Assembly (NCBI GenBank): GCA_018524725.1
Contig: JAEUWP010000263.1
Coordinates: 35,669-99,668, forward strand
Direction: 5' to 3'
Length of the DNA stretch: 64,000 nucleotides
From: Podaxis mareebaensis
Taxonomy: Eukaryota > Basidiomycota > Agaricomycetes > Agaricales > Agaricaceae
Shown here piece by piece: positions 45,126 through 57,427 of the stretch (position 1 is the stretch's first letter; every line of letters begins with the position of its first letter). Below the pieces are notes generated by a model. That model saw only the letters and a list, made by a program, of their open reading frames with translations. It had not been told where the DNA came from and did not search any database. The translations under genes and the position numbers were made by a program.

Positions 45126-45798
45126 ATTTGAAACTTCATCTCATAAAATTTATATAGACCTTTGGGAACAATTAGAAAGCACGTGGTTATCGTAACGCAC
45201 AAACGCACTACTCGGTTAATTCGACCATTCATAGACTACTTTAGTTGTGAACGTTGATCGCATTGTCAGAGGATGCTGAAGGCTATTTCATGAGAGTGCC
45301 GTTCAGATAGGATTCCGAATCCCGCCGGTGAATATACTTCAAGTTGACTTGAAGTACAGTTGAACCAGTCCAATTCGTGCTTGTATTGATATGATTGGAA
45401 GCGTGCTCCCTGGCGAACTACTGGCCCCAGCTGGCTTGGCGTTGGAGAAAGCGCCAACACACAGGGAAGAAGAGCGGTCATGAGCTTTTCATGGGCGGCC
45501 ACTCAATGTTCCGCAGCGTTGTATCCCTGCTCCGCACAGGTATGTGCATTCGGCAATGTCATGTTCAACATATCGACGTACAGTACTGTGGATGATATGT
45601 TGTAGATACTGTCCGGTTTATCAAGTTGGCCTAAGCCAATCATCGATAGAATACACAGGGCTGTTCGTGATCGAAAACCGTCATCTAGAATGTCCTTGCA
45701 AAAGAGAGAAAGACAAAATAGATATCTATCTTTACAGACATCTATCATCATAATAGTGCAAACTAGACCAGGGTATTAAGGAGACAGCGAGTGGTTCT
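45126..45798. other. Spacer without a supportable gene
   Basis: Short frames only, lying between the TypA-like remnant and the 3' end of the MFS transporter. Confidence 0.5.
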
Positions 45799-47735
45799 TC
45801 AAACGGTATAGCGGAAGAACTAAAGACAGGAAAATGAGCATCACTGATAAGGTTGGGCCAGAAAGGCGACACTCACTGAAGCATAATCTCCCTTCTCTCG
45901 TTCGCGGTACTTCATGTCCTCAGTATAGCCATCAAGGGTCAACCCTTGAGCTTTCATTTCCGCATCACGCCTGGCGTTCTCCCGAACAAGGCAGATGTGC
46001 ATGATTACGCAGAGGATGGTACTCATGGTAAGAGTACCAATGAGAAGACCGTGTCCAGAGAAGTAACGAGGAGCGTCGATAGCACGGAAGCTGAAGCCAG
46101 AAATAACACCACCGAGGTTGCCGAAGCCTACAATGAGCAATTAATGATTGCTCCGACTATAAAAAGCATTATCACTTACCGACATGCATGGCGATACCAA
46201 CGGCACGCTTGGTGGCGCCACCGATGTTGTTACCGTTCCAAGCAACACCCTGAGAGACATTGGGGTAAATGCTGAGGAGCGAACATCAGAGTTGAACGTA
46301 AAGGGATCTGCCAAGGCCGCCAAGGACTCACCCGCAAACGGCAAAGAAAGTCCCGATGTATTGAACAACAGGCTGGTGCGTCGAGATCAACATCACGAAA
46401 CCGATGATAGCAATGATATTGAAAGATATCATGTAGATGCCACGTTTCTTTGAGAGATCAGCAGCATGACCGCCAGCAATCGTAGCAATACAGCCGGCGA
46501 CGTATGGGGGAACGCTCATGAGTTGAGACCTCTCGTTGCTGTATCCCATGTTCTTGACAATTGTAGGCAAAAAGAGGGAGATGGAGTAGAGGGGAGTATA
46601 AATGCCTGCAAGGGGTATTAAGATTGGAAGGGAAGGAAAGAAGCACGGGAAACAACATACCAATGGTAATGAACATATGGATCCAGATCTTCCAGTCCTT
46701 CATGGCGTCGAAGACATACTTCCTAGAAAACTCGTCTGCGAGGCCGCTCCTGTCCTGCTTGAGACGTTCCTTGACCTCGGTCTTTTCTTCCGTGGTCAAG
46801 AAACGCGCTCTTTAAAAGTTGATAGAATGAGTTACTAACTCAGTACAAACTATCAGGAAGAACGTACGAGTCTGGGTTGTCTGTTACAGCCCATTTGGCA
46901 AATAGAGCAACGACGACGGTGGTCAAGCCTTCGAGGATGAAAATCCAGGACCAACCTGGCCTTCCACCAACGCCATCCATTTCAGAGATACCACGTGCAA
47001 GAAGACCACCAAAGGCGCCTGCAAGGGTAGCAGCAGAGAAAAAGATAGCCATGCGGAGACCACATTCATGGCGCCTGTACCAGAGGGTAATGTACCAAGT
47101 AACACCTGGGAAAAGGCCACCCTCAGTGAACCCGAGAGCCATGCGGGCAATGAGTAGACCAGGAAAACTCTGAACGAGACCCATGAGAGTCATGCCTAGT
47201 AGAAGAAAGTCGGTGTAAATCCAATAAGACATTGAGGAAGGGACATACAAGTTCCCCAGGCAGTCATCATGATGCAGAGCCATAGAGAAGGACTGGTCCG
47301 TTTCATCATGATGTTGCTTGGGATTTCAGCCGCGACATAGAATGGGAAGAACACCGCGAGTGCGATCTAAAGCGGGATATCAGGACTAAAGTTCTGAGGG
47401 AAAAACGAAATCCTACGTTATAATCCAAGCCTGACATACCCAAATCCTCCTCCAATCCTGCTAACCGAGCATTACCGATGTTGGAGCGATCCAAGAAAGA
47501 GAGACTGTGATGACGTGTGAGCAGAACGAGGAAGTCATTGAACGCGAAGTACCTACAGGTATAGTAGAGCAAGGAAAGGAACGAGGTTCCAATCGAGCTT
47601 CCTCAGAAGCTGCGCGGTCCTTCCCTTGTCAAACTTGGGACCAGCAGTTTCGAGGCTGTCGGGAGAAGGCGCGTGGGGAATTTGTTCGACTTGGCCTTTT
47701 TCGCCAAGGACTGACTGAGAGTCTTTCCCAGACAT
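45799..47735 (-). CDS. MFS transporter, allantoate/nicotinate permease (ACS) type
   Basis: 12-TM anion:cation symporter-family carrier of the plasma membrane; relatives carry nicotinate, allantoate, pantothenate or biotin precursors. Starts MSGKDSQSVLGEKGQVEQ, then LLRKLDWNLVPFLALLYLL with SFLDRSNIGNARLAG (family signature), AEIPSN, GTCMTLMGLVQSFPGLLIAR, FTEGGLFPGVTWYITLWYRR, GRPGWSWIFILEGL, ATDNPDS-like VTDNPDS, DWKIWIHMFITIGIYTPLYS, MSVPPYVAGCIATI, AWNGNNIGGATKRAVGIAMH and VGFGNLGGVISGF. The last intron (45820-45876) gives a C-terminus FFRYTV, typical of the family. Substrate not deducible from sequence. Confidence 0.9.
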
Positions 47736-49260
47736 TATGAACGGAGGGCAGAGGACTGGGGGGAACTGGGAAGGTGGGACACACTAACACCACATTGCAG
47801 GAAGGCGAGTTTAAAACCAAGAGCCAGAAGGGCGAAGCGAACAAGTTCCAGGGTCAAAATGTCTTGAACTGCGTGTGCAAAGCATACTCAGCCCGCTTGC
47901 TTGGCAAACGAGCAAGGTTTTGATAAGTGAGTTAAAGTGGCAGATCTTACGTATACCAAACCGGTTCTGAATATTCGCGGGCCATCGAGCGCTCCAAGAT
48001 AGAATTGTGTCGAGGTGGGCGATCCGGTCGGCATTGGCGGAGGTGGAGGGCATGGGTTAGTGAAGAGGCTAGAGAGCCATCGTCGTATCATGGATTTTTA
48101 TGATGAGCATTTATGCAAGCATATGTAAGGCAAGCGAAGTCAGCCACACGTATACGCAAGGCCCATTTTCCAGGCTTTGGTGACAGCAGTTCCCAGGCTA
48201 GCCCATGTATCACGAAAAAGTCCCAGCCCAAAGTCCAAATCAACACCAGCATCTGTTGTTGTAAAATCGTCTCCTACTAGCCTCGCGGACTTCTACCGCT
48301 TTCGGGGTCATCCCAACAGATTCAGGTCTCCCAAACGGAAGTAACGTCTGGCACGGGTTCAAGAATCTGCTGGGCGCCCAGGACGAACAAGAACCTAAGC
48401 ACTTATTGCCCATGTGGGGCTTGTTGTAGTCCGGACAAAACGAAATACAACACATGAAACATGATATGATATGTATTCCCCAAATGTGTACACACCCCAT
48501 GCAGAAGCTGTTCGAAACAGAGAAGGCCCCATCGGCCCTTGAGCGTGAGCCTCGAATTCAGAAGATCTATTGTTTGATAATGCGGGGGTCTTACAATTCA
48601 CAGTCCAGGAGGTCAGTGAAATCAGCGGCGGCGATGATGATGATAATGACGAGGATGTCCGCAGCTGATAATCTCTGAATAGGTACCTCTCGACGACTGG
48701 TTTCCCGTTCTCTCACTAATAGAGCACAATCTAGTCTTATTTAACCGAGAACTGAACTTGTGGCAAACAGCGTCCTTGAAGGACACTCACGTTGATGACC
48801 ACTTCAGGCTGAGACATTGTACAAAATATCAACGACGAGTTCCGCGTTCATCCATAACTACTCGTGGTACTTTCGTGGCGGTACTTCACCAGATTCTGAA
48901 CAGTATCATGTGGAATTCAGGGCATTCGACACCGCGCCAAAATGATGTTTACAAAAGCACTGGGAACGCCCTTCTGTCGGACCTCTGTAATCCAAGGGCA
49001 CTTTGATTTGACGTGACTACGGTTTAACAAGCATCACAGATCTTGACATCGGCATGTCCCGTCGCCAAACTACTACCTTGAGGGGTTGTCGAGGAAGTTA
49101 CTTCAAGGTGTATGTGACCCTGTCGTCGCCTAACGCTTTTTGTACAGAAGTTCAAGACAGTACAAGCGTGTCGTTTGCGCAGATATAAATGCTATGGTAA
49201 GACTAGAGCGAGAGGGGTAGCCAGTAGGATTGTGATTGCACAAAAGACGCTCAGTGCATA
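47736..49260. other. 1.5-kb stretch without a supportable gene
   Basis: Lies between the divergent/upstream end of the MFS gene and the 3' end of the FAR-17a-like gene. Small frames show no family features. Confidence 0.5.
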
Positions 49261-50322
49261 TCACGGCAGACCCGCCTTCTCCTGAGTGGTGTTCTCCTGA
49301 TGGACGGGCTGCTGCGCACTCCTTCTCTTGACAAAACGCTCCCTGAGGACGATGCCGTATCGAACGATAACAAACACAATGCCTTGGCCAACTGCAATTC
49401 CAACAATATATACAGCGAGGTAAGCACCCTGCTTCTTTGGATCTAGGAAGTCGTAGGCTAATCATCGCGCATTCGGATGTCGCAAGGCATATTTCGAAGG
49501 AGGTAAGCCTAGGGTAAAGAACAGTGATTGCCACTCACGGTAGAAACCTTGAGTCGCATAAGTGACGTATGCGACGCCTAAGTATAGTCCAAGGATAATG
49601 ACAGTTGTGAGAAGATGTATCCACTCCAAGGTCGGCAGGTTAGTGCACGATAGCTCGAATAGGACAAGCCCAGTGTTCAAGATGTGTTGAGATATATTAG
49701 ACCATGCTATTAAAACAGGCGGGCGTCTTTGAGTATTATGGGCGCATATACAATAAAAATAAACGTACCCTTGTAAGGTGAAGAAAAGCTATCGGAGGAA
49801 GCGAGCAAGGCCCAATAAACGATCGTAACGATGAACGCTGGAATCGTGAGCAATTAAAACTGCATTAACGTTTTGTCCGATCAAAGCTGGTATTAAACAA
49901 CTCACGAAAAGTGGCAATCGTTGAAAAAAGTAATTCATGTAAAAATCGGAGTGCTTTATGCCAGGATTGAAGGGGATAGTGAGCGTTCCCCCCAGCTTTG
50001 CAGGCATTCGCAAAAGCAATTGATTGAACGCCTGAAGCCCAGAACCAGGCAGTAACACCGAGGTAGGAAAGATGAGTGAAATACGAGAAAAATCTGCAGA
50101 GTTGGTGAATTGAAAGAATATAGGAGTGACTAATTAGTGAGCTCACGCGTCAGCCTCATCAGAGACGATCCCAGACCAGATCAAAACCACTATGTTCGTA
50201 GTAAGCGCGTACGTCCCGAGCAGCAAACGAGTGGAGCCGAGCGCGACCGGGGACAGCAGATAAGAAGTAACGAATTTGTACTCTTGGTCGAAGACCGCTG
50301 GGGAGAGTGTGTTGGCCGACAT
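49261..50322 (-). CDS. FAR-17a/AIG1-like membrane protein
   Basis: Five exons, 50147-50322, 49906-50093, 49769-49837, 49539-49706, 49261-49457 (798 nt, 265 aa). Predicted six-TM protein of the FAR-17a/AIG1-like type; characterised animal members (AIG1/ADTRP) hydrolyse fatty-acid esters of hydroxy fatty acids, but function in fungi is unknown. Landmarks: MSANTLSPAVFDQEYKFVTS, NIVVLIWSGIVSDEADA, FFSYFTHLSYLGVTAWFWAS, LHELLFSTIATF joined to PFIVTIVYWALL, WSNISQHILNTGLVLFELS, WIHLLTTVIILGLYLGVAYV and YDFLDPKKQGAYLAVYIVG. The family Thr and His positions (ATF-PFIVT and SQH) are present. The start at 50322 fits the family; the frame is open upstream through the inverted repeat at 50334-50402. Decayed partial copies lie at 51.1-51.4 and 56.4 kb. 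Confidence 0.8.
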
Positions 50323-50333
50323 CGCGCGCAAAC

Positions 50334-50402
50334 TGACTGGGAAAATGAACCAAGAGTGGGGGAATGGTCCGTTCCCCCACTCTTGGTTCATTTTCCCAGT
50401 CA
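50334..50402. repeat. Perfect 31-bp inverted repeat, 7-nt loop
   Basis: Arms 50334-50364 and 50372-50402 are exact reverse complements, with a 7-base spacer. The repeat starts 11 nt upstream of the FAR-17a-like start codon, so it would lie in the 5' untranslated region if transcription begins further upstream. The homologous site in the decayed copy (about 51213-51245) has only one arm, so the palindrome is a derived insertion. Confidence 0.95.
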
Positions 50403-50756
50403 TGGTATGCGGGCTTTGGACATGGTGTGCCTGATCACGCGGGTGAGATGGCCATCCGCGTGTCACATGCAACTGTAAGGGGTCAACCCCTCAGAACAAG
50501 GTAGAAGGGTCTTGAGAGAGCAGAATTCATGGAACGACGGAAACCAGTTGGAGGACACGAAGCAATAAATATCTATCGATATATCATCCAATTTGCATCC
50601 AACCAGGTTAGGGATCAGAAGCGACACCAATCAAACACAAACATTGGCAACGTTTGTGTCACTGCCGGCATCGGGTTCCTCTATTTGCTGAAATCACCTC
50701 TGGATGTACTTCCCCATCGTGCGGCGTCCTTACTCTCGTGCTGTAAAGAACCTGTA

Positions 50757-51116
50757 GTCCCAGAAACCCGAAACCGTAATACTCCACCAGGCAAGCACCA
50801 CCACTAACGGCTTCCTGGCAATTCCCATGCCCTAGGACGTACCACTCCATCACTTGTCTGGCAGCAGCTGCCCTTCGTCCGCGTGTCATCACTGCATCTC
50901 ATTCCAATCCCTAAGTGCGAACTTACTGATTTGCCCTTTGAGAACAGTTGGATACACATGGACCACGCCCTTTACAAACGCACATCTTCCAGAACTCGGA
51001 ACCGGCGCACTTCGTCTATGGTCCCGAGATGTCGGAGATGGATTTATTAAGAACTGAGTTGTTAGAGAACTTCATGACGCATCCTAGCCTCTTCAAAGCA
51101 TCCTACAAGCGAATGG
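50757..51116. repeat. Duplicated segment S, copy 1
   Basis: About 350 bp similar to 57428-57790. Long matching runs include the stretches around CGTCCGCGTGTCATCACTGC and GCACATCTTCCAGAA. On the minus strand both copies keep pieces of a common open frame (for example RTKGSC and EDVR), broken by stops, so this is probably a decayed coding fragment of an unidentified gene. Confidence 0.75.
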
Positions 51117-51410
51117 AGTCGAGAACCACTGGGGATAGTAGATAAGAAGTAACGAATTTGTGTTCTTGGTCGAAGATCGCTGGGAGGGACGTGGTGACCG
51201 ACACCGTTCGCCAACCGACTGGGAAAATGAATCAAGAGTGGGGATGGTATGTGGGCTTTGGACATGGTGTGCTTGATCACACGTGTGAGATGGACATCCG
51301 CGGTCACATGCAACTGTAAGGAGGTCGGACTCTCAGGACGAGGTAGAAGGGTCTTGAGAGAGCAGAATTCATGGAACGACGGAAACTAGTCGGAGGGGAC
51401 GAAACAGTGA
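51117..51410 (-). pseudogene. Relic of FAR-17a-like exon 1 and its 5' flank
   Basis: Aligns to 50235-50555. On the minus strand it still reads FDQEHKFVTSYLLSPVVLDS like the live gene, but a stop follows, the start codon is changed (ATG to GTG) and no later exon is present. The right part matches the 5' flank of the live gene, including the shared run around GAATTCATGGAACGACGGAA, but lacks the second arm of the inverted repeat. Confidence 0.75.
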
Positions 51411-53541
51411 TGGTACAAGTCAGAACTGTCTACCATCGACCGTATGGCAATTGTTGAATCATAGTTAGACATCAGCAACCACGCCAATCAACACAAATAT
51501 TATGACAACATAAGCCTGACGTCGACATTCGACAGTACGATTTTATCAGTCCACATTCAACATGCACCCCGCAGTCTTTGTCAGATCGAGCATCTAACAC
51601 TTGGAACCCCTGTGATACGGTGGCCCAGTCGCATGAGAGCTTCATTGCCGCACCCTGTTGTACGCCATACGAGGTCTTGTGTTAGTCAAGACTGAAGAGG
51701 GGGAATACAAGTCAGAATGCGAGCACGTCAGCGTCCGTCTGACCTTAGGGTTTCCACCCGAAATATTATGATACAGTAGACAGAGATGAGAGATGCACGA
51801 GTTGACTTGGTTGTGAAAACTACGAGGGTGAGCGACGAAGAGAAAGGGATATAAAAAGAAGACTGAAGATTTGCTCCGCTGATAGGTAATTACAGCACCG
51901 TATTTATAGGCTAAGTACCTTCAGACTACGGGCAAGGTTCGTCGTACTCTACATGATCCGTAGAGATGAAAACCGAGTCAGAAATCAAAGAAATGAAACA
52001 TAATGAAGAGAAATATTGGGTGGGGAGTAAAGAGCGAATCAATACTTTATTAAATATCTACAGTTTGTAATATAATAATTAGGACTGAATTGAATGGAGG
52101 ACAAAATGCCGAAATTAAATGGTGCACGAGGAACGAGGAGGCGGGGGCGGAGTGGAGTGTCGAGGCAGTAGTCTACCACTTGCCTAACACGGGTCGCGAG
52201 GGTTGATGTACACCCAATGGGCATTCGCGCCGTGTCGTTTGTCGAGTCACGAATCCGATTTCATGGACGAGGGGATGAAGTGCGTTGGACGGAAGTGTCG
52301 GTGGGCCGATTAGTGGGAGGAGCATGACGGATAGACGCTTACACGGCTAGCCACTGTCCGTTCTCCACAAGACCGCTTGACTCGCATACTTTCCGACCTT
52401 TTGTTGATTCCGGAGAGAGACTCAAAGTAGAGGCGTAGTGTCAAGTGACAATATACGGTATAATACAAACAGGTTCCTATGCTCGCAGCTGGTACTGAAT
52501 ACACGATTTCCAGACTTATTGATTGAGATAGTCAGAAATATTCGACGCAGGATGATTAACTTAGGTCCTTATAGCATTCAACAATTCTTGTGTGTATACA
52601 CCATGCCACGGCGCAACTAATCTCTCTTGATCATGTGTCGCTCTTCTAGTCTAACTTGACTGCAATGCTTCAGCTGCATTACATGATACTGGACAGGAAT
52701 GGTGATTAGGAATAGCGGCACTTAGCAGTACCACAGCAAGGACCCTTGCTGTGCTTGGCAGCACTCAGTGCCACCCAGCAGTGCCACGACATTACCCGTT
52801 ACCCATGTGGGTGTCAGATGCAGCAAATTCTGTAGGCGCACAGTGGAGCACCCCACAGCCTCCTGAAGCGAGTTACACATGGACTCACCTGCTTCCCCTG
52901 TTAGGTGGGAAGTCTGAAACTGTTAACAATACCCCCTACTTCGCACAGACACTAAAAATATCCTACTCATAAATACCGACCAATCTGTTTATGCAAGAAT
53001 GCACAAAGAAGTACAGAAGATTAGGGCTAGGGTTGACCGAATGAGATTTTTGTTGTCTGGATGATGCTCACTGGCAATTGAAGTTTGATGAAGCGTCAAG
53101 AACCTCTGGGGGGTATTCATAGGCATTCACCAGCGCTATGTTCTGGAAAACAACCGTGAAGGTGAGCGGAGGTAGGCAGATAGTATGCACACAAGCTATG
53201 GCCACGAAGAATTTCTTTCCTTCAATATATGGTTTCTTGTTCATTCTGGTACCCGCGTTAACTTCATAACGAATATCTGGCTTTCCTTCATGAGTTGGCG
53301 CACACGACCAGGAAAGAATCAACGTGACTTAAAATACCCATCAGACGCTGCCAATCTGTCATTTTGAGCTGCTGACGGTTACAGTAGAACAAAAACAAAG
53401 CGGTGCCTTTGTTGTGGGGGCTGTATTGTGTTCTGACCATAAAATGGCGTTGAGTACAATGTCTGGCTTTGATTAACCGCTATTTACAAAACCTCCTTTC
53501 CGAGAACACCTTCGCTATTTCATTTCATCAGTCTACTCAAC
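51411..53541. other. 2.1-kb stretch without a supportable gene
   Basis: AT-rich around 52020-52110. Contains a 10-bp inverted repeat with a 2-nt spacer at 52732-52753 and several short GGCAC/GTGCC palindromes near it (52717-52792), which may be the eroded end of a transposable element. The right 150 bp precede the HET-like gene. Confidence 0.45.
52732..52753. repeat. Short inverted repeat
   Basis: CACAGCAAGG and CCTTGCTGTG separated by two bases, in a cluster of GGCAC/GTGCC words. Confidence 0.6.
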
Positions 53542-56245
53542 ATGGCTAAAAGATCCCGAATAGGGGCGTTTTTCTTCCCAGGCCTTCGACACTCAATTTA
53601 CACACTGTGGAAGCATGCTCGGATCCGACGACTATTCAAGGAAGACAAAGACGTAGAAGGAGTGGGATGGTATGCAAAGAAGCGCGAAGATTTTTGGCAT
53701 GTTCCACTGAACACGATACGATTCTTTGTCCTCATCATACTGGCGCCCATCTACGCCATCCTCCGGCTCTCGCCCACAAGCAGAGTTGCGAAGTTCAATG
53801 CCTTGCATGTCGAAGAGCCCATCTGTGCTCCCGATGCCATATTGTACAGGTCCCCAGGTGATGGAAGGGCAGGTGAATTCGAGCCCATGGGATACCGGCC
53901 GAGGTGGTTGCTGAAGGTGGAGTTTCGAGGGAAGAAGAGGCCGAAATTCGATCAGGTTCCTGTAGAGGGGAACTCGGAGATTGCGGAAAATTATATGGCG
54001 ATCAGCTACCCCATGGACAGTGCCTTCGAGCTCTTCAAGGAAGCTGGATATCAAACCAAGGAGCAACAACCGGGCCAGAATCGTCGATGGAGCCTGGGCG
54101 ACCGGAGACGAATCTCACGACAGATTCTGCGCCAATACGCTTGCGCTCGTTATCATGACGGAACTGCAACAGAATCGGCTGAATATATCTGGTTGGACGA
54201 GTTTTGTTTGTCTCCAAAAGGCTTGGAGGACGAAAAAGAAATCAAGAAGGAGAGGAAGAAAGAATTGGGACGATTGACGGATATCTTCCGGAATGCAAAG
54301 AAGGTTCTCGTCTACTGTCACACCCTTGGTTGTGGCCATACCACGCTGGATTGTCCGTGGGCAACACGCCTGTTTACCCTTGAGGAAATTCTCCGCGCAC
54401 GACAGGTGATAACCATGACGAGACATCGCGAAAGGGACCCTCCCGTAACACTGCAGCACCGGGATGCATGCGACTTCAAGAACGAGATGCAGCGAGAGGC
54501 CGCAGAAAGGGGACATTTTCACCTATCCACTATCCTACTACATTTCACCAACGCCGGTTCCCAGTCTTGGCAATCAGTCATCCAAGCCCTAGTCGTCGAA
54601 GCCATTCGCCGTGATGAGGCAGGGAACTATGTGGAGCATAATTGCCTCGGTAGGGTCCTGAATGGACTCTTGCCTCGTTGTGCCCATCCCGAGGATCTCA
54701 AAGGCGAGGATGGCTGGGCCGATCTCGCATGGTTGCTGGAGCTGAATCAAGGATACTACAATGCGGCTACCCTTGCAGCGATCTGCAATGCAAACCTGAC
54801 GCCAGCTGAGCAAGAAAAAGGGCTTCCAACGGGGCAGCCCGAGGGGCATGGCGCGGGTTATCGTTGGTGGGGGAAGCCGATATTGCCGTTAGTGGGGAAT
54901 GAGCGCCTAGAGCCAGTTGCAACAGCATTTCCTGTCGTCGTTAAGTTACCTTGTGGCCGGGAGGGTGATAGCGAGCAAGATGAAGGCAAGCCAAATTCAG
55001 GATCAAAAGGAGAACCCGTCCTTTCCATTCTGGCGCCCAAAGCGGTCCGTATCCATCACGCTCTTCGTCGAGACCGTGAAGGCTTGTATCGGCATGAGTC
55101 TATGGTTTGCCTACGAAATCTTATGTACATCATCGCCACCATAATGATCCAGATCGGCATCCCACTCCTCGTCATCCAGGATCGGTACCTTATTCCAGGC
55201 GCTATTCTCATGTACCTTGCATTCGTGGTCGTCGTATGTGTGGAACTTCTGGCGAGCACGATCTACATTGTGCGTGAAGGGTGGGTGTTCTTCCCAGACA
55301 ACGAAGAATGGAAAGAAGATCCATCGCCAGCACTGGAAAAACGGGATCCACGGTTCAAGAAGCTCCACGAATGGGGGACACGACAGATGATTCCGAAATG
55401 GGACCCTCCAGGTGCGGTGAATAGCACAAATAGTCGCCATAGGTTGATCTCGGGAAATCTGGTGGACCTGCAAAACAAGGTTTACACCAGGGTTACGGTC
55501 ATAGATGGGGCGTATCCTGACCTTATGGTGCTGTTAGCTGTACACGGCACAGGGATAACCGGTATCTTACTCCGGAAGCCCAACAGCGATGACGTCGAAG
55601 AAGAGGACACAGGACCAGCTTCTCGCAGCCGTTTCGGGGACATGGCTTCCGGATTTGGTAAAGTGGTTATGTTGAGCGCTGGAATGCCTACTACAGATGG
55701 TGAAATCGCTCCTACAGGCGATTACCCATCTTTTACAGACAGTGAAGGACGTCAGGAAGTTGGAAGTCCTCCCCTCGAGCATGACGGAGAAGAAGAAGAG
55801 TCTATTCAGGTGCTTACGAAGGTCGGGATGGCAAACGTGCCTGCGTACGTGCTTTCTAACTCGGACCACCTGGGGACAATATTTGTGGGCGGACACTTGC
55901 CCAAGCAAGAGGAGGTTCCAGAGACAGGGATGTGGAATCGGGCAAAGAGCAACTTGCTTGTATGCTTTCGGGAGATTCGACGACATTCGGCCTCCGCAAA
56001 GTCATACTTAACGTTGCGAACGACGAACCTGGCGCAGGAAAAATCTGGAAGATCCAATGTTAGTGGGAGGGACGATATAGAGCTCGAGGAAGGGAGGTCA
56101 CATAATCCGCAGGATACGTATCGTGCAGGTGAGTTTATTATTATGAAACTAGGCCGAAACTAACGTGTTGGCAACAGACGCGCCACTTTTGTCCGCGCCA
56201 CCCAGTATTAGTTCAGCTACAACGGCGGTTCAGAGAAGTGATTGA
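53542..56245 (+). CDS. HET-like (heterokaryon incompatibility-like) membrane protein
   Basis: Two exons, 53542-56128 and 56178-56245 (2655 nt, 884 aa). The intron has GTGAGT, an ACTAAC branch site and CAG; without it the frame ends at 56163. Residues about 57-75 form a TM segment (FFVLIILAPIYAILRL). About residues 150-265 follow the start of HET domains: ENYMAISYPMDSAFELF, EYIWLDEFCLSPKG, LGRLTDIFRNAKKVLVYC (family: YVALSYVWG, YLWIDSLCINQ, MxxIYxxAxxVxVW). The usual WG and CINQ residues are altered (PMD, FCLS), so it is a divergent relative. Two more TM helices lie at about 525-577 (NLMYIIATIMIQIGIPLLVI and YLAFVVVVCVELLASTIYIV). The C-terminal 250 residues are acidic and low-complexity. HET proteins act in non-self recognition and cell death; that role is only inferred here. 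Confidence 0.7.
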
Positions 56246-56434
56246 CACGATACACACCGTTAAACCATCGAGCGGCTGTAAGTGTTGGTAGATAAAGTGG
56301 ACACTTTGAACATTATGAGACTGTACATACACGTAGGAAAGTTTGTGCTTTCATCTGGTATAGGTATTTCCTTCGGGATATATCAATTATGAATTATTCC
56401 AGTTCAACGAGCCCAGTAGCGAGAGTCTGTGAAT

Positions 56435-56600
56435 CGAAGGAATATAGGAGTGACTAATTAGTCAACTCACGCTTCAGCCTTATTAGAGGCAATTCCAGAC
56501 CAGGTCAAAATCACGGTCATCCGGCGGTCACATACAACTGTAGGAGGCCAGCCCCTCAGAACAAGTCTTGAGAAGATATGATTCGTGGAACGACGAAAAC
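56435..56600. pseudogene. Second relic of the FAR-17a-like 5' region
   Basis: 56438-56515 matches 50112-50195 (end of exon 1 and intron 1), then jumps to sequence matching 50450-50555, so the rest of exon 1, the start codon and the inverted repeat are deleted. It ends where the TIR element begins. Confidence 0.7.
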
Positions 56601-56607
56601 TAGCCTA

Positions 56608-57421
56608 GTAGCTGGGTACGGTCTGCGAGACGTTCGAGGTTCAAATTACGCGCAAGCACCTAAGTCCCACGCTCAAGTGCCTGGTGCCAGGTCTCTCCGA
56701 AACGTTGCATCCTCGAAATATGGACAAATTTCTCCGGAATTCTGAAATCCAAAAGCCTTTTTGAACTGTGTCAATGAAAAACGCATGAATCTGTCGTCAG
56801 AAAGCGTGGGAATGTTTTCTGGTCCGGACATGAACTCCCGAATTTTTTTTTAAAAAAAAACAAAGCCTATCATAAGAGTAGAAAGCTAGTATCGAATCCT
56901 GTCGCCCAAAGGTATTTAAAAGCCCAGTGGTGTAATAGTTGACACTTATAGATCCATTGATATTACTTATGTTATTCTACGGGTTATTCATTGTGTCACT
57001 TATCAGTCATTATCCTGACTATTGTGCTGTGTCTTCAGCTTGTCTATTAGGAGAGGTCCCCCTGCTACCCATATTATACTTGAGGTGAATATTGGGTTGT
57101 ATGTGAATCAGTAAGCCTTTTTTTGTGAGGAGAGATAAGACCCCAGATTATCCCTACAAAATGTTATGTCCCAAATTTCCACATTTTGGGAGCTTATGTC
57201 CGGACCAGAAAATATTCCCACGGCTTTCCGCCAACAGATTCGTGCGTTTCTCGTTGACACAGCTCAAAATGGCTTTTGGATTTCAGAATTTTGGAGAAAT
57301 TTGTCCAGATTTCGGGGATACAACGTTTCGGAGAGACCTAGCGCCAGGCGCTTTGAGCGTGGGACTTAGGTGCTTGTGCGTAATTTGATCTTGGACGTCT
57401 CGCCGACCGTACTCGCGCTGC
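56608..57421. mobile_element. 814-bp TIR element (MITE-like) flanked by TA
   Basis: Long terminal inverted repeats of about 235 bp: 56608-56842 and 57186-57421 (reverse complement), with roughly 85-90% match by eye, including identical runs such as AGCACCTAAGTCCCACGC and CTGGTCCGGACAT. The element is bounded by TA on both sides (56606-56607 and 57422-57423), consistent with a Tc1/mariner-type target site. The central about 340 bp is AT-rich and has no open frame of note, so it would be non-autonomous. It sits inside the third copy of the duplicated FAR-17a-locus sequence. Confidence 0.8.
56844..56859. repeat. T/A homopolymer junction
   Basis: A run of T's directly followed by a run of A's at the inner edge of the left TIR; self-complementary low-complexity sequence. 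Confidence 0.7.
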
Positions 57422-57427
57422 TAAGAA

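Noticed and set aside
53021..53035. Telomere-like TTAGGG-CTAGGG sequence
   Set aside because: Only two imperfect units in the middle of a gene-bearing region; not a telomeric array.
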